Assembly: GCF_000424105.1 (NCBI RefSeq)
Contig: NZ_AUJG01000008.1
Coordinates: 1 to 64,000 of the forward strand
Origin: Lachnospira multipara ATCC 19207
GTDB lineage: Bacteria > Bacillota > Clostridia > Lachnospirales > Lachnospiraceae
Direction of reading: 5' to 3'
Length of the DNA stretch: 64,000 nt
Below, one piece after another: positions 42,672-51,500 of the stretch. A model generated the notes under the pieces. That model did not search any database. It was given only the letters and a program-made list of their open reading frames with translations, and was not told the origin of the DNA. How positions within the stretch are numbered: position 1 is the stretch's first letter; each line of letters opens with the position of its first letter. The translations under genes and the position numbers were made by a program.

Positions 42672-45143
42672 ATGGCAATACATAAGGCTAAATTTGATAA
42701 AGAAGAATTTAAAAAAGCCGTAGTTGGAAATTGTAAGTCTTTATACAGAAAAACATTAGATGAGGCAAGCCAACAGCAAAGATTTCAATCAGTAGCATAT
42801 GCGGTAAAAGATTTAATTATGGATAAGTGGATTGCAACTCATAAGCAATATGACAAGGAAGATCCAAAAGTCGTCTATTATATGTCTATGGAATTTTTGA
42901 TGGGCAGAGCACTTGGAAATAATATGATTAATTTGATGCAGTATAAGGAAATTAAAAAAGCGTTAGAAGAGTTGGATTTAGATATTAATGAAATAGAAGA
43001 TCAAGAACCAGATCCAGCTCTTGGTAATGGTGGTCTTGGTAGACTTGCAGCTTGTTTCCTTGATTCTTTAGCAACACTTGAATATCCATCATATGGATGT
43101 GGAATCAGATATAGATATGGTATGTTTAAGCAGGAAATTAAAGATGGATATCAAATAGAAACACCGGATGATTGGTTAAGAGATGGTTATCCATTTGAAA
43201 TTAAAAGGGCTGAGTATCGTTATGAGGTAAAATTTGGTGGATATGTAAAGGTTGTAAAAGACGAAAAGACAGGACGAGATAATTTTGTACAAGAAGATTA
43301 TCGCTCAGTAATAGCTGTTCCATATGATTTGCCAATACTAGGATACGGTAATAATACAGTTAATTCACTTAGAATATGGGATGCTGAACCTGTAGTAAAA
43401 TTCAATCTAAATTCATTTGATAAGGGAGATTATCAAAAGGCTATTGAAGAGGAAAATCTTGCTAAGAATTTAGTAGAAGTGTTATATCCAAATGATAATC
43501 ATTATGCAGGTAAGGAATTAAGATTAAAGCAGCAATATTTCTTTGTATCAGCATCAGTTCAAAGAGCGGTTGATAGATATAAGAATATGCATGGTGGCGA
43601 TGTTTCTAAGTTATATGAAAAGGTTACATTCCAACTTAATGATACACATCCAACAGTTACAGTTGCAGAACTTATGCGTATACTTATGGATGAAAATGGA
43701 CTCGATTGGGATCAGGCATGGGATATAACAAGCAAGACTGTTGCCTATACAAATCATACAATTATGGCAGAGGCTCTTGAAAAATGGCCAATCGAACTCT
43801 TCTCTAGATTATTACCTAGAATTTATCAAATCGTAGAGGAAATCAATAGAAGATTTGTAGAAAAGATTAAGGCTAAGTATCCAGGAGACCAGGAAAAAAT
43901 TAGAAAGATGGCTATTATTTATGATGGTCAGGTAAAGATGGCTCATTTAGCAATTTGTGCAGGATATTCAGTAAATGGTGTTGCAAAGCTTCATACAGAA
44001 ATCTTAAAGAAGCAAGAATTAAAGGATTTCTACGAGATGATGCCAGAGAAGTTTAATAATAAGACAAATGGTATCACACAGAGAAGATTCTTACTTCATG
44101 GTAACCCACTTCTTGCAGAATGGATTACAGACAAGATTGGTGATGGCTGGATAACAGACCTTAAGCAGATCGACAAGTTATCACTTTATGTAGATGATAA
44201 AAAGGCTCAGCAAGAATTTATGAATATTAAATATAAGAATAAGGTAAGACTTGCAGAGTACATAAAGAAGTACAATGGAATTGATGTGGATCCTAACTCA
44301 ATCTTTGATGTTCAGGTTAAGAGATTACACGAATACAAGAGACAGTTATTAAACATCCTTCATGTAATGTACCTTTATAACAAGTTAAAGAGTGATCCAA
44401 CTTTTGATATGGAGCCAAGAACATTTATCTTTGGAGCTAAGGCAGCAGCTGGATATAGAATCGCTAAGCAGACAATTAAGCTTATTAATAATGTGGCAAA
44501 TGTAATCAATAACGATGCTTCAATATCTGGCAAGATAAAGGTTGTCTTTATTGAAAACTACAGAGTATCAAACGGTGAGATAATCTTTGCGGCAGCAGAT
44601 GTATCAGAACAGATTTCAACTGCATCAAAGGAAGCTTCAGGAACTGGCAACATGAAGTTTATGCTCAACGGTGCTATAACTCTTGGAACAATGGATGGTG
44701 CAAATGTAGAAATTGTTCAGGAAGTTGGCGAAGAAAATGCAGTTATTTTCGGACTTAGCTCAGATGAGGTAATTAAGTACGAAAATGAAGGCGGATATGA
44801 TCCAATGGAAATCTTTAATGAAGATCAGGATGTTAGAGAAGTTCTTATGGAACTCATTAATGGAAAGTATTCTGAAAATGATCCTGAAGAGTTTAGAGAC
44901 ATTTACAATTCATTACTTAATTTCCAGGATGGAAGAAGAGCCGATATTTACTTTATCTTAAAGGATTTCAAGTCTTATGCTAAGGCACAGGAAGAAATTG
45001 ATAAGAGATATAAAGATAAGGCAGGCTGGGCAAAGTCAGTAATGCTAAATACTGCAAAGTCAGGAAAGTTCTCATCTGATAGAACAATTGAAGAATATGT
45101 AAAAGATATTTGGAAGTTAGAAAAAGTTCATGTTGAGATGTAA
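42672..45143 (+). CDS. glgP: Glycogen/maltodextrin phosphorylase
   Basis: An 823-residue PLP enzyme that releases glucose-1-phosphate from alpha-1,4-glucans. Family hallmarks include YYMSMEFLMGR near the N-terminus, DPALGNGGLGRLAACFLDSLAT, NDTHPTVTVAELMRILMD, RVSNGEIIFAAADVSEQIS and the PLP site EASGTGNMKFMLNGA (Lys near 662). Full length for the family. GGAGG just before the ATG. It lies alone, without other glycogen genes, and has its own terminator. Together with the glucose PTS it points to use of stored or dietary glucan. Confidence 0.96.
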   Translation: MAIHKAKFDKEEFKKAVVGNCKSLYRKTLDEASQQQRFQSVAYAVKDLIMDKWIATHKQYDKEDPKVVYYMSMEFLMGRALGNNMINLMQYKEIKKALEELDLDINEIEDQEPDPALGNGGLGRLAACFLDSLATLEYPSYGCGIRYRYGMFKQEIKDGYQIETPDDWLRDGYPFEIKRAEYRYEVKFGGYVKVVKDEKTGRDNFVQEDYRSVIAVPYDLPILGYGNNTVNSLRIWDAEPVVKFNLNSFDKGDYQKAIEEENLAKNLVEVLYPNDNHYAGKELRLKQQYFFVSASVQRAVDRYKNMHGGDVSKLYEKVTFQLNDTHPTVTVAELMRILMDENGLDWDQAWDITSKTVAYTNHTIMAEALEKWPIELFSRLLPRIYQIVEEINRRFVEKIKAKYPGDQEKIRKMAIIYDGQVKMAHLAICAGYSVNGVAKLHTEILKKQELKDFYEMMPEKFNNKTNGITQRRFLLHGNPLLAEWITDKIGDGWITDLKQIDKLSLYVDDKKAQQEFMNIKYKNKVRLAEYIKKYNGIDVDPNSIFDVQVKRLHEYKRQLLNILHVMYLYNKLKSDPTFDMEPRTFIFGAKAAAGYRIAKQTIKLINNVANVINNDASISGKIKVVFIENYRVSNGEIIFAAADVSEQISTASKEASGTGNMKFMLNGAITLGTMDGANVEIVQEVGEENAVIFGLSSDEVIKYENEGGYDPMEIFNEDQDVREVLMELINGKYSENDPEEFRDIYNSLLNFQDGRRADIYFILKDFKSYAKAQEEIDKRYKDKAGWAKSVMLNTAKSGKFSSDRTIEEYVKDIWKLEKVHVEM

Positions 45144-45174
45144 GATTTAAGACTTAAAAAATATTTAAAAAATA

Positions 45175-45224
45175 AAGCCTATAACCAGAGACGATAGATA
45201 AAGTCAAAGGTTATAGGCTTTTTT
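45175..45224 (+). terminator. Terminator after glycogen phosphorylase
   Basis: AAGCCTATAACC and GGTTATAGGCTT form a perfect 12-bp stem followed by TTTTT. Confidence 0.9.
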
Positions 45225-45291
45225 GATTTTATAATTTAATGCTGAAGCAGACCCGAATCCGGCGCTAGACTTACGAGCGAGTCTTGACAGT

Positions 45292-46113
45292 TTACATAGT
45301 TGCAACATAAGTAAAAATCATAATGTAGTGGCAAAGACTTCCAGCCATAACAAAGAGGTGGAAAATCTCATGGCTGCCAAAATTTGGATGAGCCATATCA
45401 AACTTAATAGGCTTTAATGCATAAATAATTGCACCAACGCTATACATAACGCCACCGGCAAAAAGCCAGATGAAACCTGCAAGTGGAACTGCTGCTAAAA
45501 TCTGAGGAAAGGCCATAATACAAGTCCATCCCATGATTAGATAAATTACAGAAGAGACCCATTTTGGACAAGTAACCCATAAAAGCTTAAAGGCAATAGC
45601 AATAAGAGCAAGTCCCCAAACTATAGAAAGCATTACAAAACCCACTGTATTGTGAAGAGCCACAAGACAAATAGGAGTGTAACTACCGGCAATTAAAACA
45701 GGAATCATGCTGTGGTCTAATTTTTTCAAAATCTTATTGGCAGAAGCAGAAATATCATAAGAATGATATGTTGTACTAGCTGCATAAAGTGCAATCATAC
45801 TAAGCATAAATACTGTAACTGAAATAACATTTACAATATTATTAGTAGTTGATGCCTGATAAACCATAGCAGGCATAGCAATAATTGCTAGAATCATGGC
45901 TATTAAGTGTGTGATAGCACTTCCCGGATCCTTTAACCTAAAGTTTCCTCTCTCCTTTAGTTTATCAAAGGAGATAAGTCTAATAATGTGATTCTCCTTC
46001 TTATGACGATAAACAGAATTTCCGCCATAAGTATCACGAAGACGGAAAGTGTTCTTAAAAATAGAATTATCAAGATTAATTGTACTGTTGTTAATTGGTC
46101 TTAAATAGTCCAT
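45292..46113 (-). CDS. Hemolysin III / PAQR family membrane protein
   Basis: A 273-residue seven-TM protein of the HlyIII/YqfA (PAQR) family. An N-terminal soluble extension of about 60 residues precedes the core. Conserved zinc-site motifs are STTYHSYD with preceding Ser, KKLDHSMIPVLIAGSYTP, and GSHEIFHLFVMAGSLCHY, which together supply the predicted hydrolase-type metal ligands. Bacterial members affect membrane lipid homeostasis; true hemolysis is doubtful. A dyad lies in the predicted promoter upstream and a MerR gene is the next upstream gene on the same strand, so MerR-type activation is plausible. Confidence 0.9.
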   Translation of the reverse strand: MDYLRPINNSTINLDNSIFKNTFRLRDTYGGNSVYRHKKENHIIRLISFDKLKERGNFRLKDPGSAITHLIAMILAIIAMPAMVYQASTTNNIVNVISVTVFMLSMIALYAASTTYHSYDISASANKILKKLDHSMIPVLIAGSYTPICLVALHNTVGFVMLSIVWGLALIAIAFKLLWVTCPKWVSSVIYLIMGWTCIMAFPQILAAVPLAGFIWLFAGGVMYSVGAIIYALKPIKFDMAHPNFGSHEIFHLFVMAGSLCHYIMIFTYVATM

Positions 46114-46215
46114 ATTTATACCTCCTCTATTAGCGATGTATATGTATAGTTTAGTAAAGCTTCCAAAACAGCAGCGTTACTGTTGTTGTTACTAGACATG
46201 TGGTTATTGATTACT

Positions 46216-46247
46216 TTTGTATGTAGTTTTCAAAACTACATCTGTAA
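46216..46247 (-). promoter_or_regulatory. Promoter-like region with MerR-type dyad upstream of the hemolysin III gene
   Basis: ATGTAGTTTT (46221-46230) and AAAACTACAT (46232-46241) form a perfect 10-bp inverted repeat around one base. On the minus strand it fills a 20-base spacer between TTACAG and TACAAA, the over-long spacing used by MerR activators. The hexamers are poor, as is usual for activated promoters. Confidence 0.5.
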
Positions 46248-46304
46248 GACAATAATACTACCACATTGTTAATAAAGCAAGTAAAAATCTTCTAAAAGTA
46301 TTTA

Positions 46305-46336
46305 CAAAAAAAGGGAAAATGTAAACATTTTCCCTT
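46305..46336 (-). terminator. Terminator of the merR-like gene
   Basis: AAGGGAAAATG and CATTTTCCCTT form an 11-bp stem; on the minus strand it is followed by TTTTTTGT. It lies 21 bases after the merR stop. Confidence 0.85.
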
Positions 46337-46357
46337 AAAAGCTATAAATATATGGAC

Positions 46358-47185
46358 TTATTTGCTGGAAACTGGAGCGCTAATTAAAATGTATAGCATC
46401 TCCTTTCCATCCTCAAAACACTTAGAAACAGTGACACCAATAATGTCACCATTAAGTGTAGAGTTAGTATCCTTCATAATCTGCATGATGTTTTGGCTCA
46501 ATTTGTGGAAAATTAGACAGCCATCTCCTTCGTTTAATTCATCAGTAGAAATCTTTTCCATACACATAATTGATTTAGTAGTTGGATAATAGTGAACAAA
46601 TTCATTAGTAGTTAAATTGACTTTCTCGGCTAAGTAGCCCTTAACGGCCCAACCAGAACAAAGAGTGTAGCTCTTATTATCGATGTCCTTTTTTTTCATA
46701 AGATAGATTCTTTGAACCTCGGGATAATTATAGATAAAGTTGTTTAAAATCTCCTGATGTTTTGCATCTTTAGCAAGCTTGCTACCTTCAGAATAAAGAC
46801 TGTAATATAGATCCACACAGTCCTTAAAATATGGCTGCGCCACACTGCTTGTAGCCTTTTGCATTAGTTTAATGTCATCCTTAATACGATGGTGAATATT
46901 CTTTAAATTAGAGATGGTGTCTTCTAGTTCTTTCATTTTCTCTTGGTATGCAGTAATATTTTCTTCCATTGAAAATGTATTCATGGCCGCGAGTTCCTCA
47001 TGGGAAAAGCCATATTTTCTAAGAAGTCTAGCATTAAGAGCTTGGAAGACACTTTCTTCATCATACATTCTATAGCTATTAGAAGGATCTCTGTCAGAAG
47101 TGAAATAGCCCATGTTCTCATAACGTCTTATGGTATTAGTAGACACATTCATAAGTCTTGCAAGATCACTGATTTTGTATTTCAT
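46358..47185 (-). CDS. MerR family transcriptional regulator
   Basis: A 275-residue activator. The N-terminal MerR winged-helix reads YKISDLARLMNVSTNTIRRYENMGY (about 3-27) then RMYDEESVF. A dimerisation coiled coil follows (about 78-110). The C-terminal half (about 120-275) looks like a GyrI-like small-molecule binding domain, as in BmrR/TipA-type regulators. AAAGGA lies 8 bases before ATG. It is separated by a terminator from the hemolysin III gene, whose promoter carries a dyad in MerR geometry. The effector is unknown. Confidence 0.9.
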   Translation of the reverse strand: MKYKISDLARLMNVSTNTIRRYENMGYFTSDRDPSNSYRMYDEESVFQALNARLLRKYGFSHEELAAMNTFSMEENITAYQEKMKELEDTISNLKNIHHRIKDDIKLMQKATSSVAQPYFKDCVDLYYSLYSEGSKLAKDAKHQEILNNFIYNYPEVQRIYLMKKKDIDNKSYTLCSGWAVKGYLAEKVNLTTNEFVHYYPTTKSIMCMEKISTDELNEGDGCLIFHKLSQNIMQIMKDTNSTLNGDIIGVTVSKCFEDGKEMLYILISAPVSSK

Positions 47186-47284
47186 AAATCCAATCCTTTC
47201 TTATAGTATTTATATTCACAATTTAATTTTAGTAGAAATTCTAGAAAAGAGCAAAACAAAAATGACCTAAATTATAAAATAAAA

Positions 47285-47313
47285 TTGTAGTAAATTGAAT
47301 TATATGCTATCAT
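47285..47313 (+). promoter_or_regulatory. Promoter of the CpsB-like phosphatase gene
   Basis: TTGTAG and TATCAT with a 17-base spacer, about 50 bases before the TTG start. Confidence 0.45.
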
Positions 47314-47364
47314 GCAAAGAGCTGAAGGGGCGCGTAATTGAATAGAATACTGGAGGATTAAATA

Positions 47365-48207
47365 TTGTTTGCTAGAAAATATACTTATGATTGGACAATG
47401 ATTGATATACATAATCACATGCTCTTTGGAGTGGATGATGGCTCTAGAAATTTGGAAATGTCTATGGAAATGTTAAAGATGGCTAGAGAAGATGGGATTT
47501 GGGACATTGTTATAACTCCCCATTATTCACCTAAAAGAGGTAAGGCACCATATGAATTGATCCAAAGAAATTTTAATACACTCCAAAGAAAAGTGGCAAA
47601 GGAGTTGCCAGAATTATCTTTATATCTCGGACGAGAAGTCTATTATAGCTCAGATACCTTTGAGGATGTGGAAAATGTAAAAGATCCCGAGACAAAAAAG
47701 TTTGAATATGAATGGGGCAAAGAAGACGATAGTAAAAATGATTATAGAATGAAAGATCTAATGGGAATTAGAATGTGCGCTACTAGAAACATTTTATTAG
47801 AGTTTTCCTTTATTACAGATTTTGAGACTATAAAAAGAGGAGTTACAGATTGCTTTTTAGCAGGCTTTCAGCCAATTGTAGCTCATGTGGAAAGATATGC
47901 CTGTATTGCAGAAAAGCCAATGCTTATAAAAGAGCTAAGGGAAATGGGAGCATACATTCAGATAAATGCTGATTCCCTATTTGCAAGTGGAAGAACTAAT
48001 ACAAGACGCTGTGCCAAAAAATTGATAAAAAACTACCTGGTGGATTTTGTGGCTAGCGACGCTCATAACCTAACAAGTAGAGTTCCCGTACTTTCCGCTG
48101 CTAGAGACTATGTTACAAGACATTGTTCTGAAGAGTACTCAAGAAACATTTTCAGAGAAAATGCCAAGAAAATAATTATCGATAAATACATAAAAAATAC
48201 AATTTAA
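47365..48207 (+). CDS. CpsB/YwqE-type tyrosine phosphatase (PHP family)
   Basis: A 280-residue metal-dependent PHP-fold phosphatase. The signature MIDIHNHMLFGVDDGSRNLE matches the D-x-H-x-H motif of CpsB/CapC enzymes, which dephosphorylate bacterial tyrosine kinases controlling capsule synthesis. VITPHYSPKRG, the histidine in QPIVAHVERY and FVASDAHN supply further metal ligands. About 30 extra charged residues (near 95-135) lengthen it relative to typical members. TTG is the start: GGAGG lies 8 bases upstream, while the first ATG (11 codons on) has no site. No tyrosine kinase or capsule polymerase genes adjoin, so it is an orphan. Confidence 0.88.
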   Translation: MFARKYTYDWTMIDIHNHMLFGVDDGSRNLEMSMEMLKMAREDGIWDIVITPHYSPKRGKAPYELIQRNFNTLQRKVAKELPELSLYLGREVYYSSDTFEDVENVKDPETKKFEYEWGKEDDSKNDYRMKDLMGIRMCATRNILLEFSFITDFETIKRGVTDCFLAGFQPIVAHVERYACIAEKPMLIKELREMGAYIQINADSLFASGRTNTRRCAKKLIKNYLVDFVASDAHNLTSRVPVLSAARDYVTRHCSEEYSRNIFRENAKKIIIDKYIKNTI

Positions 48208-48232
48208 ATACAGGAAAAATCCCTCCAAAGCG

Positions 48233-48263
48233 TTGACCTTGACACTATGTCAGACTTTATAAT
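48233..48263 (+). promoter_or_regulatory. Promoter of the pectin esterase gene with 19-base spacer and internal dyad
   Basis: TTGACC and TATAAT are 19 bases apart, and TGACA-CTA-TGTCA lies inside the spacer. The long spacer plus dyad is the layout of MerR-activated promoters. An alternative TTGACA at 48239 would leave only 13 bases and is unlikely to act as -35. Confidence 0.6.
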
Positions 48264-48268
48264 TAATA

Positions 48269-48400
48269 TACAACTAGTAGGAAATGTATGTGTAGCAAGT
48301 ACATTTTCTATTCATCTTAGATTACCCGCATTCTCTAAGGTGGTTTTAAAGAGCATTAGCTCTTTAAAATAGTTGTAACATATTCTAACAGGGGTGTTAG
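48269..48400 (+). ncRNA. Predicted structured leader RNA upstream of the pectin esterase gene
   Basis: Starting at the predicted transcription start, four helices can be drawn. The closing helix is TACAACTA/TAGTTGTA (48269-48276 with 48370-48377). P2 is TAGGAAATGTA/TACATTTTCTA (48278-48288 with 48300-48310, one G-T). P3 is CTTAGA/TCTAAG (48316-48321 with 48334-48339). P4 is TTTTAAAGAGC/GCTCTTTAAAA (48344-48354 with 48359-48369). A fifth hairpin, CTAACA/TGTTAG, follows at 48385-48400. The P3 loop holds ACCC, which could pair with downstream GGGT. I do not match it to a known riboswitch class. Confidence 0.5.
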
Positions 48401-48426
48401 GGTTTAATTGTTTTGGGGAGGATTAT

Positions 48427-48519
48427 ATGTCTAATAGGCATAGGAATCTATTATGGATGCTATATATCCATGATAGATTTTTTTGCACTAATCTTAATAT
48501 TTTCCTCTTACATTTTTAA
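48427..48519 (+). CDS. Leader peptide reading frame of 30 codons
   Basis: ATG is preceded by GGGGAGG at 5-base spacing, one of the best ribosome sites in the window. It encodes 30 residues, beginning MSNRHRNLLWMLYIHDRFF and ending NIFLLHF, rich in Leu, Phe and aromatic residues. Its stop codon directly precedes the GGAGG of the pectin esterase gene, and an intrinsic terminator lies within the frame. Ribosome passage could therefore control both termination and re-initiation. Whether the peptide itself matters is unknown. Confidence 0.55.
   Translation: MSNRHRNLLWMLYIHDRFFCTNLNIFLLHF
48448..48484 (+). terminator. Candidate attenuator terminator inside the leader reading frame
   Basis: CTATTATGGAT pairs with ATCCATGATAG (11 bp, one wobble) around loop GCTATAT, followed by A and seven T residues. 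It lies 50-90 bases before the pectin esterase start and overlaps codons 8-20 of the leader frame. Confidence 0.68.
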
Positions 48520-48535
48520 GGGAGGACAACTAAAT

Positions 48536-51500
48536 ATGAAACACAGAACTAGAAGTCTTTTTAGACGAATTAGTAGTAGTGTCTGTGCCGCAGTTTTGAC
48601 AGCTACTACAATTTTTAGTGGTGTTACATTTGCTAGTGCAGCTTCAAATCCAACTAGAAAAATCGATGTTTGGGATTTTGGTGGTGTACAAGAAACAGAT
48701 ACAAGCAAATATGACAACCATATTAGTGCAACATTCTGGGATGACTATGATAAGTTGGGTGATAATGGTAGATTTGTTCAAAATAAGAACGAAGTTGCAA
48801 CAATCACTTGGGATGATTTAAAGCTTACTTATATTGGACAAGATAGAGTTTATCGTAAAGCTGAAACTAAGACAGCTGGTCTAAACAATATTGCACAGAC
48901 AAAGTATGATGATGGATACAATGCTATGGGTATGTATTATTGTAACGGTACAGGCTCTGATCAAAATAGATGTATGGATATTGCCAATGTAAAGGCAGGA
49001 GATAAAATTGTTGTATATATGGGCACAAGTAATGCTGCTGAATCAACAATTTACTTTAGATACGAAGATGGTGATGAGACTAAATCACAGCTAGAAGGTC
49101 AGCCTATTACTAACGTTGGAGTAAAGCATGAATTTATTGCTCAGTACGATGGTAATTATAAAATATACCCAGATAAGGCAGCAGGTAAGCCAGTGTATAA
49201 CAGAATAGTAAGAATTCCAGGTGTTGCGGTATCTGGAAAAATTGATACACAGGGTATTTCATTAACTGATTACACATTAAGATTTACATGTGATAGCACA
49301 GGTGCTACAACTGATGCTAATGTAGATGCTAATGGAAATTTCACAGTTGTACTTGCAGCTGATGAAGAATATACAGCTAATGTTATTGGTGTTAAGGGTT
49401 ACGGTACAACTAAAGAGACAAAGACAATTACAACAAGTCTTAATGATGCCCTTACAGGAATTTCTAATAAAACAATTAAGATCGAAGAAAAGAAACTTTG
49501 TGATTACACAGGTAAAGTTACAGGATTTGCCAGCGATTATGATATTTCAAAGCTTGCTGTAATTATGCATCCAGAAGATGAAATGGCAGAAGACGTAACA
49601 CTTAATATAGCAACAGATGGAAGCTTTAACGCTAGTTTAGAAGCTGAAGAAACTTATACAGCAGAGTTAAAGGGCGTTAATGATTATGAAATCATTAATG
49701 GAGCTAGTGTAAATTGTAAGGATAACACACAACAGGATATTGAGGTTGCGCTTAAGCCAATGTATTCAGTAAATGGTGAATTTACAGGAAATAACGGTGT
49801 TAAGCCAAGTTCACTTAAGTTTGTAAACTTAGATGATTCTTACGAATACACAGCAACAGTTACAGATAATGGATATAAGATTTCACTTCGTGATGGTTCT
49901 TATAAAGCAGTAGTAGATATTGATGGATACAGAACAACAACTCATGTAGTTGTAAATGGTGCAGATGTTACTAAGGCACTTATGTTTGTATCAACAACAG
50001 CTAAGGATGCATTAACTAGAGTTCCTGATCTTTATGTAGGTTATGAAGATAAGGGAAGCTTAAACTACAACACAGTTAGTGAAGCAGTAGAAGCAGCTTC
50101 TTTAATGAACCCAAGTTCAGAAACTGAAAGAATTACAATTCATATTGCTCCTGGAACATACAGAGAGCAGATTAGAGTTAATACTCCTTTTATTTCTTTT
50201 GTAAATGATACTAATGAAGAAGTTAAGTTAACATGGTATTACGGTATTGGTTATAAGTATTATAGTATTGATGATTCAGGATTTTATAATGCTGAAAACG
50301 AATATGATAAATTTGATAAAAATGGCCCTGCTAAGTGGGGTGCATCAGTTTATGTAACAGGTAATGCTGATTCATTTAGAGCTGATGGAATTACATTTGA
50401 AGCATCATTTAACAGATACTTAACAGATGAAGAATTAGAAGATGGTGTAGTATCAGATGGTTCTATCGCATTTGTTAGAAGATATGGTGCAGATGTAACT
50501 TCTAAGGCAGCAACAGAAAGAGCAACAGCATTTGCTGTAGAAGCTACAGATGTTGAAATGACAAATTGTAAGTTCCTTGGTAGCCAGGATACACTCTACA
50601 CAGGAAATACAGATGCTAGACTTTATTTCTTACATTGCCAGATTGAAGGTAACACAGATTATATCTTTGGTGATGGTAATTGTGTATTTGATGCATGTGA
50701 ATTAAAGTTTTATGGATATAGCACAGGTTCAGTAGGTGGTTATATTACAGCTATGAAGCCAAGTGCTAATGCAGGTTATTTATTTAGAAATTGTACAATT
50801 TCAGCTAATGATGATTTAACAGTAACTAAGGGATACCTTGGTAGACCTTGGGGAGATAAGGCTAATGTAACATATCTTAATACTAAGATATGTAGCGACT
50901 TAATCTTAGATGAAGGTTGGACAACAATGAGTTCTAACAAGCCAGAAAATGCTAGATATAGAGAATTTAATTCAACATATACTGATGGCAGCGTGGTTGA
51001 CTTATCTAAGAGAGTTACAGGCGTAATTGATGAAAATGAAGCAAACAGTGTTAGCTTATCTGAATACTTTGGCGATTGGACACCAGTTAGTCTTGTAACA
51101 GAAACAGAAGGCGTTAAATTTGAAAAGGATCCATACATGATTGATAACGGAGATATTAATGCTCCTTATCCAGGACATGTATTAACAGCATGCTATGACC
51201 TTGGTGATAACATGAAGGCAGATGCATCAGTACTTAGATGGTATATTGTATCAGATGATGGATCTAAGGAATTAGTAAAGACATCTACAGCAAGTGTAGA
51301 TAGAACATACAAGATTACAGATGCAGCAGTATCAAAGCACATTTGCCTTGAAGTAGAAGCTCAGACAATTTCAGGCCAGAAGGGTGAAACTAAGTCAGTA
51401 ACTACAGATGCATTTGTAAGAGAAGGATACGAAGACCCAACAGGAAAGATTACAGATCCAACAATTGGTGATGGAATTAATATCTATCTTGCTGGTGATT

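Noticed and set aside
48239-48244. TTGACA as the -35 of the pectin esterase promoter
   Set aside because: The spacer to TATAAT would be 13 bases, too short; TTGACC with 19 bases is more plausible with an activator.
48413-48535. TTG-initiated 41-residue N-terminal extension of the pectin esterase
   Set aside because: It would bury the ribosome site and a clear signal peptide start, and it crosses a terminator. ATG 48536 with GGAGG is far better.
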